45,464 nt of DNA from Oscillospiraceae bacterium (lineage in GTDB: Bacteria > Bacillota > Clostridia > Oscillospirales > Oscillospiraceae): positions 1 to 45,464 of the forward strand of contig JAFRPC010000048.1 of the NCBI GenBank assembly GCA_017429325.1, written 5' to 3'. How positions within the stretch are numbered: position 1 is the stretch's first letter; every line of letters begins with the position of its first letter. Under the pieces are notes generated by a model, which was not told where the DNA came from, made no database searches, and saw only the letters and a list, made by a program, of their open reading frames with translations. The translations under genes were made by a program, and so were the position numbers. Shown here piece after piece: positions 15,095 through 23,519 of this stretch.

Positions 15095-15619
15095 ATGGCA
15101 CTGACGACGGAGAGAAAGAAAGAAATATCCGCGCAGGTGGATAAAATTCTAAATGACTTTGGCTATAACCCTGAGGTAGATACCTATGTGGATTCTGTTA
15201 GGTTAGCTAATTCCTTGAAGTTTAGTGTTGGAGAAGCTAAAGGGTTAAAGGAAAACGAAGACGGATTTATCATTATGTATAATGGTTCGCGGCTAATTGG
15301 TGTTAATATCAAACGTAGCGTTGAAGATAAGCGTTTTACTACAGCCCACGAATTGGGCCATTATGTGTTACATGGGAAACAATTAGAGGAAAACATGATG
15401 ATGCGGGAACACGTTGATGCAAAAACGGGAAATCAAGAGGAAGATGAAGCTGATTTTTTTGCCGCATGTGCACTTATGCCCGAACAGAGCTTCAAAAGAG
15501 AAGCAGAAAGGCTGAGAACCAGCAAGGTTAATGAAAATGACATTATAGCTGTGTTGCGTATTTTATTTAAGGTTCCAGAAGAGAGTATTCGCAGAAGGTT
15601 GCAAGAAGTAGGCATTTAA
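15095..15619 (+). CDS. ImmA/IrrE-type metallopeptidase
   Basis: 174 aa. The ATG at 15095 has GGAGGAG upstream. The zinc motif HELGH is at residues 85-89 (FTTAHELGHYVLHG), with the downstream Glu-rich motif EEDEADFFAACALMP near 115-130 supplying the third ligand, as in Peptidase M78 (ImmA/IrrE). Family members cleave a repressor, often XRE-type, in mobile elements or stress responses. No such regulator is adjacent here: the XRE gene at 41698 is 26 kb away and the preceding gene is a sugar kinase. The partner is instead the 2-TM protein starting 29 bp downstream. Both genes are AT-rich and look acquired. Confidence 0.88.
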   Translation: MALTTERKKEISAQVDKILNDFGYNPEVDTYVDSVRLANSLKFSVGEAKGLKENEDGFIIMYNGSRLIGVNIKRSVEDKRFTTAHELGHYVLHGKQLEENMMMREHVDAKTGNQEEDEADFFAACALMPEQSFKREAERLRTSKVNENDIIAVLRILFKVPEESIRRRLQEVGI

Positions 15620-15648
15620 GATTTGTGTAAGAGAGAGAAATTACGGTA

Positions 15649-16161
15649 ATGAATAGTGATTTAAAAGAGATAAACAAAGCAATTGGGAGTGTTACTGAAA
15701 AATCAAGCGATCATGATTTTACCGATGAACCCTATAAAGATAAGACACAAACAGAACAGCAAAAAGCAAGGGACGAAGAAATAACCGGTCTGTTGAAAAA
15801 ATATGTTGAAGCGTACAAAAACAAGACTGATACTCAAAAAAGATATAGAAAGTGTCTCTTTATTGGTGCGGTAATTCTTGTTGTATTGCTTATGCTAATA
15901 ATTTCTTTTGTTAGCGTATGGACGGTGGTTTCAATTAGTACTGTCTCAATTGATACTACTGCAATGATTTCTGTTATTACTGTTTGTGTTACGTTGCTGA
16001 CTTCAATCATTGGACTTTTTCAGATTATTACGAGATTCAGTTTTCCAGAAGATGATGAGAAGTATATTACGACTATTGTCGATTCTATACAAAGAAATGA
16101 CTTAGAACACAAAAAAGCAAACATGGCATGTCGCGAAAAAACAGATAATCTGCCTATATAG
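15649..16161 (+). CDS. Two-helix membrane protein paired with the ImmA-like protease
   Basis: 170 aa, starting 29 bp after the protease gene, with a weak purine-rich ribosome site. Residues 1-65 are charged, probably helical, and cytoplasmic. Two membrane helices follow at about 69-98 and 103-127 with a short Ser/Thr loop, then a charged tail of about 40 aa. It has no known enzyme motif and I do not recognise a family. Tight linkage to a HExxH protease suggests it is either the substrate or a membrane sensor for it. It is AT-rich like its neighbour, unlike the rest of the window. Confidence 0.8.
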   Translation: MNSDLKEINKAIGSVTEKSSDHDFTDEPYKDKTQTEQQKARDEEITGLLKKYVEAYKNKTDTQKRYRKCLFIGAVILVVLLMLIISFVSVWTVVSISTVSIDTTAMISVITVCVTLLTSIIGLFQIITRFSFPEDDEKYITTIVDSIQRNDLEHKKANMACREKTDNLPI

Positions 16162-16214
16162 GATCAATGAAGGTTCGAGTTTGCAGATAATACGGCAGTT
16201 TATGAAACAGAAAG

Positions 16215-16251
16215 CATAACCGGAGTTTTCCAAGAGGTAACTCCGGTTATG
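16215..16251 (+). terminator. Terminator-like hairpin after the ImmA operon
   Basis: Perfect 13-bp arms CATAACCGGAGTT and AACTCCGGTTATG around an 11-base loop, 54 bp after the stop codon. No clear T run follows, so termination may be weak. Confidence 0.6.
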
Positions 16252-16300
16252 TATTCACAAATTGTTTCCCCTTTGTTCATAAAAAAATAGTTACAAACTG

Positions 16301-16329
16301 TTGACAAAAGCGGCGAGAGACTATACAAT
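16301..16329 (+). promoter_or_regulatory. Promoter of the GH25/SLH wall hydrolase
   Basis: TTGACA (16301-16306), 17-bp spacer, TACAAT (16324-16329), 61 bp before the ATG at 16391. Confidence 0.85.
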
Positions 16330-16390
16330 ATTTTACATAGTGGAAATTTGACTTGTACCCCAACGGGTTTACATAATTCGGAGGAACGCC

Positions 16391-19300
16391 ATGAAATATC
16401 TGCTTTACCGTCTGACCGCCCTGCTGCTGGCCGGGCTGCTCCTGTTCAGTGCGGGGGGGACCTATGTCTTCGCCTCCCATACGGCGCTGCCGGATCCCGC
16501 CTGCCGTCTCGGAACCACCTCCCTGTCCATGCTGGCAGGCGGCGGCCGCTCCGTGGAGACGGAGCAGGGGAGCGTTTACTACATAGACGACAGCGACGGC
16601 TCCGTCCGCCGCTTTGGCAGCCAGACCGTCCTGGTGGAGGGCCCCGTCCAAAAGCTGAACTATGAGGACGGCGTTTTGTACTATGCCCGCAGCCGGGAGG
16701 AGGGGGTCTTCGACCTCTGCGCCTTCGATTTGCAAAGCCGCCGCGAGACGGTGCTGCTGGGAGGCTTCTCCGGCGAGCTGGGCCAGGTCTACCTGGTGGA
16801 CGGCCAATATCTGGACTTCTCCTGCGACAACGCGGTCTGGGAGCTGGAGCTGGCGACGGGCTTCTATCGGCTGGTCCTCTTTGCAAAGGAGCTCTGGAGC
16901 TTCGTCCCCACGGGCTGCGGCCTGATCTACGCCACCGGCTCTCTGTTTGACTACAGCATCTATGCCGACGGCCTGCTCTTAGTGGAGCACGCGGACGACT
17001 ACAGCGTGGACTTCGGCCTGGGCGAAAACGGCGCCCTGGTCTACTCCCTGGAGGGGGAGGATTGCCAGATGGACCTGGCCGCCGCCTTTGCGGGCATCGC
17101 CCAGCCGGTGCAGTTCAAGGGCTACAGCTACATCGCCCTCTCCTCCGACGCCGAGGCCCAGGAGCTGACGCCCGAGGAACGGACTGCCGCTGAGGAGGCC
17201 GAGCACCAGCACATCGACGAGGTGGTCGCGGAGCTCCAGGACCTGCCGGAGAACCGGCCCCAGGAGCTGGGGCCCGCCGTGGACAACGACGTGGAGGAGG
17301 CCCCCGCCGACCCGGCGGACGCCGACCCCAACGACCCCCAGGCCCCCGCCGAGAACGACCCGGCCCCCGCCGAGCCTGAACCCGCTGACCCGGAACCCAC
17401 CGAGCAGGGACCCACCGAGCCTGAGCCCACCGAGCCCGTAGGGGCCGACGCCCTCGACGGCCCGGAGGCTCCCGCCGACGAGGAAACTACGGAAATCGAA
17501 ACAGACTCTGCCGACGCGGACACCGCTGACCCCGTAGGGGCCGATGCTCCCGACGGCCCGGATGCCCCCGCGGACGAGAAACCCACGGAAAACGACGCGG
17601 ACCCCTCTGACACCGCCCCGGACCCCGCCGAGACCGAAACGGAACCCGCCGAAACCGACCCGGACGACGAGTTCCCCATTATCGTCCAGATCCCCGACCC
17701 GGTGCCGGTCGTGAACGATGACGGTGCCCTGCGCCGCCCCGTTACCGAGGGCGTCCAGAACATCGTCCGCCGGGCCCGCCAGATGCTGAACGTAAAATGG
17801 ACTCCCCGCCAGGACATCAAGGGCTGGGTGGCCTCCAATTACAGCTACGTCACCTATAAAAAAGGCGTCACCTACACCGGCGTACCCTACTGCCAGGGCG
17901 GCCACACGGTAGGCCTTGGCAGCAACACCTTTACCGCTTTCGTCAACGCGGTGAACGATGTGAACAGCGTCATGTACACCACCCGCACCACCTACGCCCG
18001 GGGCGGCCCCTACTACGGCGCCGACTGCTCCGGCTTCGTCTCCGTATCCTGGGGGACAGGCTATTGCACCACCTTCAGCTCGGACCGGAGCAAGACCGAT
18101 TACATCGGCAAGAGCTATACTCAAATTGAGCTGGGCGACGCCCTGATCAGCGGCGGCCACATCATGCTGGTCTCCGACGTGACCTACAACGCGGACGGCA
18201 GCATCTACTCCGTGGAGATCTCTCACTCCAACAACAGCCACAGCTATATGGACTGCTGCTACTCCATGCACTACGTCGGGACCTCCGGCCTGCAAAAGCT
18301 CCAGAGCAACTGGCTGAACAGCGGTTACGGCATCTACCGCTACAAGAACCGGAACTCTGTCACCTACACCCACGACTGCGCCGTGCCCCTGGAGGGCGAC
18401 GAGTGCCCCAGCTGCGGCACCGGCATGTTCCTCAAGCCTGGCATCGACGTGAGCGAGTGGCAGGGCACCGTCAACTGGCAGACCGTGGCCTCGGAGGTCA
18501 GCTTCGCCCTCCTGCGGGTGGGCTACACCGGCAGCGAGAACCCCGTCCAGGTCAAGGACAGCCGCTTTGACTTCAACGCCCAGGGCTGCGAGGACAATGG
18601 CATCCCCTACGGCGTCTATTTCTACGGCGGGGCCACCACCCCGGAAATGGCCCGCCAGGAGGCCGATATGGTCCTGGGTTACATCGGCCTGGATCACTTC
18701 GAGAACATGAGCCTGCCCATCTTCTACGACGTGGAGGAGAAGAATAACATCCTCAAGCTCTCCAATGAGGAGCTGCTGGCGGTCGTCACCGCCTTCTGTC
18801 AGGAGATCGAGGACTTCGGCGGTCGGGCGGGCGTCTATGCCAGCACGAGTGTCTGGAATACCCAGCTCACCGGCTCCGCCTACAACATGTGGGTTCGCTG
18901 GGTCGCCCAGTATGAGAGCTCTGTCTGCACCGCGCAGAACGGCGCCAACGTCTGGCAGTATACCAACAAGGGCGAGATCCCCGGCATCGTCGGCGATGTG
19001 GACCTGAACTACTGGCTGGGGACCGTGGGCGACATGGAGCACCGCTACGTGACCACCGAGACCTCTGCCACCTGTACCGAGGCGGGCCGCATCACCTATA
19101 CCTGCCTCCATTGCCCGAAGACCTACGACAAAGAAGTCCCCGCTCTGGGCCACAACTACGTGGAGCATATCTGCACCCGCTGCGGCAGGGTCCAGACGGT
19201 CTATGAGATCTTCAGCGACGTCCGGGCCGGGAAGTGGTACTCCGAGGCCGTGGAATACGTCTTCACCCACAGCCTGCTCGTCGGCAAGACCGAGGACAGC

Positions 19301-19813
19301 TTCGGCCTGACGGAGCACATGGACCGCGCTATGCTGGTGACGGTGCTCTACCGCCTGGCCGGAAAGCCGCCGGTGGAGGCCGAGACCCTCTTTGAGGACG
19401 TGAAGCCCGGCTCCTACTATGAGGACGCGGTGATTTGGGGCTCCCACTACGGCGTCATCTATGGCACCAGCCCCACCAAGTTCTCCCCCAAGGAGGATGT
19501 CAGCCGCCAGCAGGTGGCCACCTTCCTCTTCCGGTATCTGATGAATCTGGACCCGGAGAACGCGGACCGGGCGGATCTGTCCGCCTTCCCCGACGCCGGG
19601 GAGGTCAGCGACTTCGCCAAGGAGAGTATGGCCTGGGCGGTAGAGGCTGAAATTATTCACGGCATGGACGTGAACGGGACCCTCTGCCTGGTGCCCGGCG
19701 CCTCCGCCACCCGCGCCGAGGTCTCCGTGATGCTGATGCACTTCTGCCGCTACCTGGAGCAGAAAGGCCTCGCGGAGCTCAACGCCACCGTCTTCCAGCC
19801 CATGATGCGTTGA
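16391..19813 (+). CDS. Secreted wall hydrolase with NlpC/P60-like, GH25 muramidase and SLH domains
   Basis: 1140 aa. The ATG at 16391 follows GGAGGAACGCC and opens a signal peptide (MKYLLYRLTALLLAGLLLF). Residues about 30-240 look like beta-propeller-type repeats (VLYYARS, CAFDLQS). Residues 255-440 are an acidic Pro-rich linker. A NlpC/P60-like region follows, with the Cys in GADCSGF near 543 and the His in SGGHIMLVSD near 588. GH25 lysozyme starts near 684 (GIDVSEWQGTVNW), with YDVEE and QYTNKGEIPGIVGDVDLNYW. One Cys-rich repeat (ATCTEAG then CTRCG) precedes three SLH repeats near 940-1120, which should bind the wall. Two linker words, PVGADALDGP and PVGADAPDGP, are encoded by GTAGGG palindromes. 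The role is probably wall remodelling, with glycan and peptide cleavage joined in one chain. Confidence 0.9.
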   Translation: MKYLLYRLTALLLAGLLLFSAGGTYVFASHTALPDPACRLGTTSLSMLAGGGRSVETEQGSVYYIDDSDGSVRRFGSQTVLVEGPVQKLNYEDGVLYYARSREEGVFDLCAFDLQSRRETVLLGGFSGELGQVYLVDGQYLDFSCDNAVWELELATGFYRLVLFAKELWSFVPTGCGLIYATGSLFDYSIYADGLLLVEHADDYSVDFGLGENGALVYSLEGEDCQMDLAAAFAGIAQPVQFKGYSYIALSSDAEAQELTPEERTAAEEAEHQHIDEVVAELQDLPENRPQELGPAVDNDVEEAPADPADADPNDPQAPAENDPAPAEPEPADPEPTEQGPTEPEPTEPVGADALDGPEAPADEETTEIETDSADADTADPVGADAPDGPDAPADEKPTENDADPSDTAPDPAETETEPAETDPDDEFPIIVQIPDPVPVVNDDGALRRPVTEGVQNIVRRARQMLNVKWTPRQDIKGWVASNYSYVTYKKGVTYTGVPYCQGGHTVGLGSNTFTAFVNAVNDVNSVMYTTRTTYARGGPYYGADCSGFVSVSWGTGYCTTFSSDRSKTDYIGKSYTQIELGDALISGGHIMLVSDVTYNADGSIYSVEISHSNNSHSYMDCCYSMHYVGTSGLQKLQSNWLNSGYGIYRYKNRNSVTYTHDCAVPLEGDECPSCGTGMFLKPGIDVSEWQGTVNWQTVASEVSFALLRVGYTGSENPVQVKDSRFDFNAQGCEDNGIPYGVYFYGGATTPEMARQEADMVLGYIGLDHFENMSLPIFYDVEEKNNILKLSNEELLAVVTAFCQEIEDFGGRAGVYASTSVWNTQLTGSAYNMWVRWVAQYESSVCTAQNGANVWQYTNKGEIPGIVGDVDLNYWLGTVGDMEHRYVTTETSATCTEAGRITYTCLHCPKTYDKEVPALGHNYVEHICTRCGRVQTVYEIFSDVRAGKWYSEAVEYVFTHSLLVGKTEDSFGLTEHMDRAMLVTVLYRLAGKPPVEAETLFEDVKPGSYYEDAVIWGSHYGVIYGTSPTKFSPKEDVSRQQVATFLFRYLMNLDPENADRADLSAFPDAGEVSDFAKESMAWAVEAEIIHGMDVNGTLCLVPGASATRAEVSVMLMHFCRYLEQKGLAELNATVFQPMMR
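17436..17560. repeat. Two GTAGGG palindromes in frame in the GH25 gene
   Basis: Copies at about 17436-17464 and 17531-17560, both starting CCCGTAGGGGCCGA and ending GACGGCCC. They are read as PVGADALDGP and PVGADAPDGP. The same frame and orientation gives PVGGGALDAP in MtaB. Confidence 0.8.
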
Positions 19814-19821
19814 ATATAAAT

Positions 19822-19861
19822 AAAAACGCCCCTGCGGGTTCAGACCCGCAGAGGCGTTTTT
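19822..19861. terminator. Bidirectional terminator between GH25/SLH gene and uvrD/pcrA
   Basis: Stem of AAAAACGCC and CTGCGGGT pairing with ACCCGCAG and GGCGTTTTT around TCAG, with one C-A mismatch. It has A and T runs on both sides and separates convergent genes. Confidence 0.9.
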
Positions 19862-19865
19862 ATCG

Positions 19866-22340
19866 TCACAGCTTCTTCATGTGGGCGCTGGCGGTGTTAG
19901 CCAGCAGGCGTTTGGTGCCCTTATCGTCGAAGGCAATCTCCAGCATGGCGTCGTTGCCCATCTTTGTCACCCGCAGGATCATCCCGCGGCCAAAGGAGCT
20001 GTGCTGCACCGTGTCGCCGGGGCGGTAGTCCACCACCGGCGCCTTGTGCTGGGCGGCTGCGCCGGGCCGCAGGGGAGAGGAGCCCGCACCGGAGCTCCGG
20101 GAACCATAGGGGCCGATGCCCACATCAGCCCGCCGTTGAGGGGGTTGGTCCCAGCCGCCCCGCTCCGCGAAGGGCAGGTCGTCATAGAACATCCGCCCCT
20201 CCCGGCTGCCGGGGCTCTGGGGCTTCGGCGTCCGCGGCTTGGAGCTGGGGCTCAACAGCTCCCGGGGGATGTCCCCGATGAAGCGGGATAAGGGATTTGC
20301 CGTGGTCCTGCCGTAGAGCATCCGCTGCCGGGCGTGGGTGACGGTGAGGCTCTGCTTGGCCCGGGTGATGGCCACGTAGCACAGCCGCCGCTCCTCCTCC
20401 AGCTCGGCCCCGTCGTCCATGCTCCGCAGGCTGGGGAAGAGGCCGTCCTCCGCCCCCACCAGGAAGACGTGGGGGAATTCCAGGCCCTTGGCCGTGTGGA
20501 TGGTCATCATCACCACGGCGTCAGCCTCGGCGTCGTACTGCTCAATGTCGGTGTAAAGGGCGATCTCCTCCAAAAAGCCGTGGAGGGAGGGGTCGTCGGG
20601 GTGGGTTTCCAGGTAGTTCACCAGGGAGGAGCGCAGCTCGCGCACGTTCTCCAGCCGGGTCCGGCTCTCCACGTCGTCCTGCTCCTCCAGCATCCGGGCG
20701 TAGCCGGTCTTCTCCACCACGGCGTCGTAGAACTCCGGCAGGGGCAGGCTGTCCAGCAGCCCGGCGCATTCCTCGATCAGGGCCGAGAAGTCCAGGAGCT
20801 TTTTGGCGCTGCGCTCCAGGGCGGGGTACTGTCCGGCGTCGGCCAGCACCAGATAGAGGGGCAGGCCCCGGCTCTCCGCCAGCCGCCGCAGGGTCTCCAG
20901 GGTCTTGAGCCCGATGCCCCGGGGCGGGTTGTTGACGATGCGGCTCAGCCGCAGGTCGTCGGCCCGGTTGTTGATGAGGCAGAGATAGGCCAGCATGTCC
21001 TTGACCTCGGCCCGGTCAAAGAAGCGGGTGCCGCCGATGATGCGATAGGGGATGGCGTTGAATTTGAAGGAGCGCTCCAAAGCGTTGGACTGGGCGTTGG
21101 TGCGGTAGAGGATGGCGAAGTCCCGGAACCTGGCCGGGGGCGTCTGGGCGAAGATGCGCCCGGCCACGTAGTTGGCCTCCTCGTTCTCGTCGAAGCTCTC
21201 CTTGACGGTGATGGGGACGCCTGAAGCGTTTTCGGTCCAGAGGGTCTTGCCCTTGCGGCCCCGGTTGTGGGAGATGACCGCGTTGGCGGCTTTCAGGATG
21301 GCCTGGGTGGAGCGGTAGTTTTGCTCCATGCGGATCAGCCGCGCTCCGGGAAAGCGCTCCTCGAAGCTGAGGATGTTTTCGATGGTGGCGCCCCGGAACT
21401 TGTAGATGCTCTGGTCGTCGTCGCCCACCACGCAGATGTTCTCCCGGCCTCCCGCCAGCAGGGCGGAGAGGAGGTATTGCAGGTGGTTGGTGTCCTGGTA
21501 CTCGTCGATGAGGACGTAGCGGAAGCGCTGCTGCCAGCGCACCCGGACCTCCTCGTAGTCCTGGAGCAGCTTCACCGTCAGCAGGATGATGTCGTCGAAG
21601 TCCAGGGCGTTGGCCTCCCGCAGCCGGGTCTGATAGGCCGCGTAGCACTTGGCCGTGTCGGCCAGCCGCTGGTCGCCGCCTCTGCCCGCCGCGTCCGCGA
21701 AGGCCTCGGGGAACTGCATGGCGTCCTTGGCCTGGCTGATCAGGCGCAGCACCAGCCGCGGCGGCAGGGCCTTCTCGTCGTAGTTCAGGGAGCGCAGCAC
21801 CTCCTTCATGACCCGCTCGGAGTCGGCGGTGTCGTAGATGGTGAACTGCAGGTCGTAGCCCAGCCGGTCGATCTCCCGCCGCAGGATGCGGCAGCAGGCG
21901 GCGTGGAAGGTCATAGCCCAGATCTCCTGGGCCTCGGGCCCCAGCATGTCGGCCAGCCGATCCTTGAGCTGGTTGGCGGCCTTGTTGGTGAAGGTGATGG
22001 CGATGATGCGCCAGGGCTCCACCGGCTCCACCGTGCACAGGGCGGCGGTCTGGGTATCCATGGGCCCTTCGGCGGCGGCAGCGGCCTCTAAGGCCGCCAG
22101 CTCCGCAAAGCCGTAACCCGTCGGGACCTCGGTGCAGTCGGAGGCCCGGCCAAAGCGGATCAGATTGGCGATGCGGTGGATCAGCACCGTGGTCTTGCCG
22201 CTGCCCGCACCGGCTAGCAGCAGCAGGGGGCCTTCGGTGCACAGCACCGCCTCCTGCTGCCGCTCGTTGAGCCCGGCGAACTCCCGGCGGATCAGCTCCC
22301 GCCGCAGGGAGAGGAATCTCTGTTTCTGTTGTTCATCCAT
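19866..22340 (-). CDS. pcrA: UvrD/PcrA-type ATP-dependent DNA helicase
   Basis: 824 aa from the ATG at 22340. It is a superfamily 1A helicase: Walker A AGAGSGKT at residues 43-50, ITFTNKAANQLKDR, the DEYQDTN box, VGDDDQSIYKFRGA, NYRSTQ, and near the end VMMTIHTAKGLEFPHVFLVG and ITRAKQSL. It should unwind DNA 3' to 5' in repair and in clearing replication blocks. The C-terminal linker carries RADVGIGPYG, encoded by a GTAGGG palindrome at about 20104-20134. The same ten residues occur in the unrelated SpoIID-like protein at 28183. It lies 66 bp after the yihY-like gene, with a heptanucleotide array between the two genes. PcrA is preferred over UvrD because the host looks like a Firmicute. Confidence 0.93.
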   Translation of the reverse strand: MDEQQKQRFLSLRRELIRREFAGLNERQQEAVLCTEGPLLLLAGAGSGKTTVLIHRIANLIRFGRASDCTEVPTGYGFAELAALEAAAAAEGPMDTQTAALCTVEPVEPWRIIAITFTNKAANQLKDRLADMLGPEAQEIWAMTFHAACCRILRREIDRLGYDLQFTIYDTADSERVMKEVLRSLNYDEKALPPRLVLRLISQAKDAMQFPEAFADAAGRGGDQRLADTAKCYAAYQTRLREANALDFDDIILLTVKLLQDYEEVRVRWQQRFRYVLIDEYQDTNHLQYLLSALLAGGRENICVVGDDDQSIYKFRGATIENILSFEERFPGARLIRMEQNYRSTQAILKAANAVISHNRGRKGKTLWTENASGVPITVKESFDENEEANYVAGRIFAQTPPARFRDFAILYRTNAQSNALERSFKFNAIPYRIIGGTRFFDRAEVKDMLAYLCLINNRADDLRLSRIVNNPPRGIGLKTLETLRRLAESRGLPLYLVLADAGQYPALERSAKKLLDFSALIEECAGLLDSLPLPEFYDAVVEKTGYARMLEEQDDVESRTRLENVRELRSSLVNYLETHPDDPSLHGFLEEIALYTDIEQYDAEADAVVMMTIHTAKGLEFPHVFLVGAEDGLFPSLRSMDDGAELEEERRLCYVAITRAKQSLTVTHARQRMLYGRTTANPLSRFIGDIPRELLSPSSKPRTPKPQSPGSREGRMFYDDLPFAERGGWDQPPQRRADVGIGPYGSRSSGAGSSPLRPGAAAQHKAPVVDYRPGDTVQHSSFGRGMILRVTKMGNDAMLEIAFDDKGTKRLLANTASAHMKKL
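20104..20134. repeat. GTAGGG-family palindrome inside the helicase gene
   Basis: Degenerate copy (CATAGGG head, arms GGGCCGATG and CATCAGCCC) that encodes RADVGIGPYG on the minus strand. Confidence 0.75.
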
Positions 22341-22356
22341 GGGAGACCTCTGTTTC

Positions 22357-22391
22357 AGTTGAAAGTTGAAAATTGAAAGTTGAAAGTTGAA
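22357..22391. repeat. Heptanucleotide tandem array (AGTTGAA x5)
   Basis: Five consecutive units of 7 bp, four of them AGTTGAA and one AATTGAA, between the end of the yihY-like gene and the helicase start. Confidence 0.8.
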
Positions 22392-22406
22392 AACGAAGTT
22401 GGCCGC

Positions 22407-23231
22407 TCAGCTTGTTTTTGCGTCCCGCCGACGTTCCAGGGTGCGGTTCAGGATGCCGCCGCAGAAGAAGAGGTAGATGCAGACGTAGAGCCACAGCATT
22501 GCCATCGCAATGACGGACAGGCTTCCGTAGTACAGGGAATAGTTGGCGAAGCGGTCCACGTAGAGGGTGAAGGCGTGGGAAAAGGCGATCCACAGCACAG
22601 CCGTCACGAAGGCGCCGGGCAGGGAAGCGGTCCAGCGGACTTCCCGATTGGGGAAGACCGTGTACATCACCGAGAACAGGCCCGTCAGCACCACCGTGGT
22701 CAGCACGGTCTTGAGCCGGGCCAGCCGGGCCAGCAGACGGCCCAAGGCGCTGCCCCCCTCCAGCAGGGAGGCGATCAGGTCCTGGCTCAGCAGATGCAGG
22801 CCCAGCAGCACCACCGTCGCCAGGATCCCCACCAGGGTGAAGAGCAGGCAGCGCAGCCGCAGCCGGAGGGCGTTCCGGGTCTCCCGGGCGGCGTAGATGC
22901 GGTTCAGTCCCCGCTGGAGGCTCAGCACCCCCTTGGAGGTCATCCACAGGGCCGTCACCGCCGAAATGGAGAGCACCGCGGGGGAGTCCACGGCAAAGAG
23001 CTCGTCGATCATGTAATCTGTCAGGGCCTGGAGGCTGGCAGGGACCACCTTTTCCAGCAGGCCCCGCAGGTCGTCCGGCAAAATGGGGGTGTATTGCAGG
23101 ATGCTGATGATTAGCATCGTGGCCGGGAAAATGGCGAGGATCCAGAAATAGGCGGCATAGGCCGCAAAGATGTGGACCTCAAGCCGCCGCACCCGGCGGA
23201 AAAATTGAAGGATTCGATGCCAGATACGCAC
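22407..23231 (-). CDS. YihY/BrkB-family membrane protein
   Basis: 274 aa from a GTG at 23231 preceded by GGGAGG. The longer frame to 23417 would run through the promoter region at 23290-23318, so it is rejected. It has about six membrane segments (for example FWILAIFPATMLIISIL, LFTLVGILATVVLLGL, LSVIAMAMLWLYVCIYLFFC). The family is YihY/virulence factor BrkB, formerly called RNase BN by error; its biochemical role is not settled. It probably forms an operon with the helicase downstream. The promoter is divergent from that of the 935 aa surface protein. Confidence 0.85.
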   Translation of the reverse strand: MRIWHRILQFFRRVRRLEVHIFAAYAAYFWILAIFPATMLIISILQYTPILPDDLRGLLEKVVPASLQALTDYMIDELFAVDSPAVLSISAVTALWMTSKGVLSLQRGLNRIYAARETRNALRLRLRCLLFTLVGILATVVLLGLHLLSQDLIASLLEGGSALGRLLARLARLKTVLTTVVLTGLFSVMYTVFPNREVRWTASLPGAFVTAVLWIAFSHAFTLYVDRFANYSLYYGSLSVIAMAMLWLYVCIYLFFCGGILNRTLERRRDAKTS

Positions 23232-23289
23232 GGCGCACCTCCCGGAAGATCCCAGCGGCCCACGGACCGCAAGCTGCTTTCTGCAAAAT

Positions 23290-23428
23290 ATTATACCAAA
23301 CAGAGCCCGGAAAAGCAATCGAAATCTCTTTCGGAGCAACATCCTGCGGATATTCACAGAATCATCAACAAAATAAGCGAATATTTTTTGAAATCTGGCT
23401 TGCTTTTTTGAAAACAATTTGGTAAAAT
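23290..23428. promoter_or_regulatory. Divergent promoters for yihY-like gene and 935 aa surface protein
   Basis: Minus strand: TTGCTT (23318-23313), 17-bp spacer, TATAAT (23295-23290). Plus strand: TTGCTT (23400-23405), 17-bp spacer, TAAAAT (23423-23428). Both have TGG just before the -10. I see no gene between 23232 and 23519. Confidence 0.75.
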
Positions 23429-23519
23429 AATAAACTGAAGATAGTGTGTACAGCTATCGCTTTCTCAGCTGCGGTTTTCCACGGCAGAGAAAGAGTGAAA
23501 ATTGAATAGGAGGGCATCT

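Noticed and set aside
16979-19741. 920-codon open frame on the minus strand opposite the GH25/SLH gene
   Set aside because: Shadow frame typical of GC-rich coding DNA; it has no ribosome site, its product is low-complexity Gly/Val/His-rich, and the plus strand encodes clear domains.
23232-23417. 62-residue N-terminal extension of the YihY-like protein
   Set aside because: It would cover the TTGCTT/TATAAT promoter; a GTG at 23231 with GGGAGG in front fits family length.
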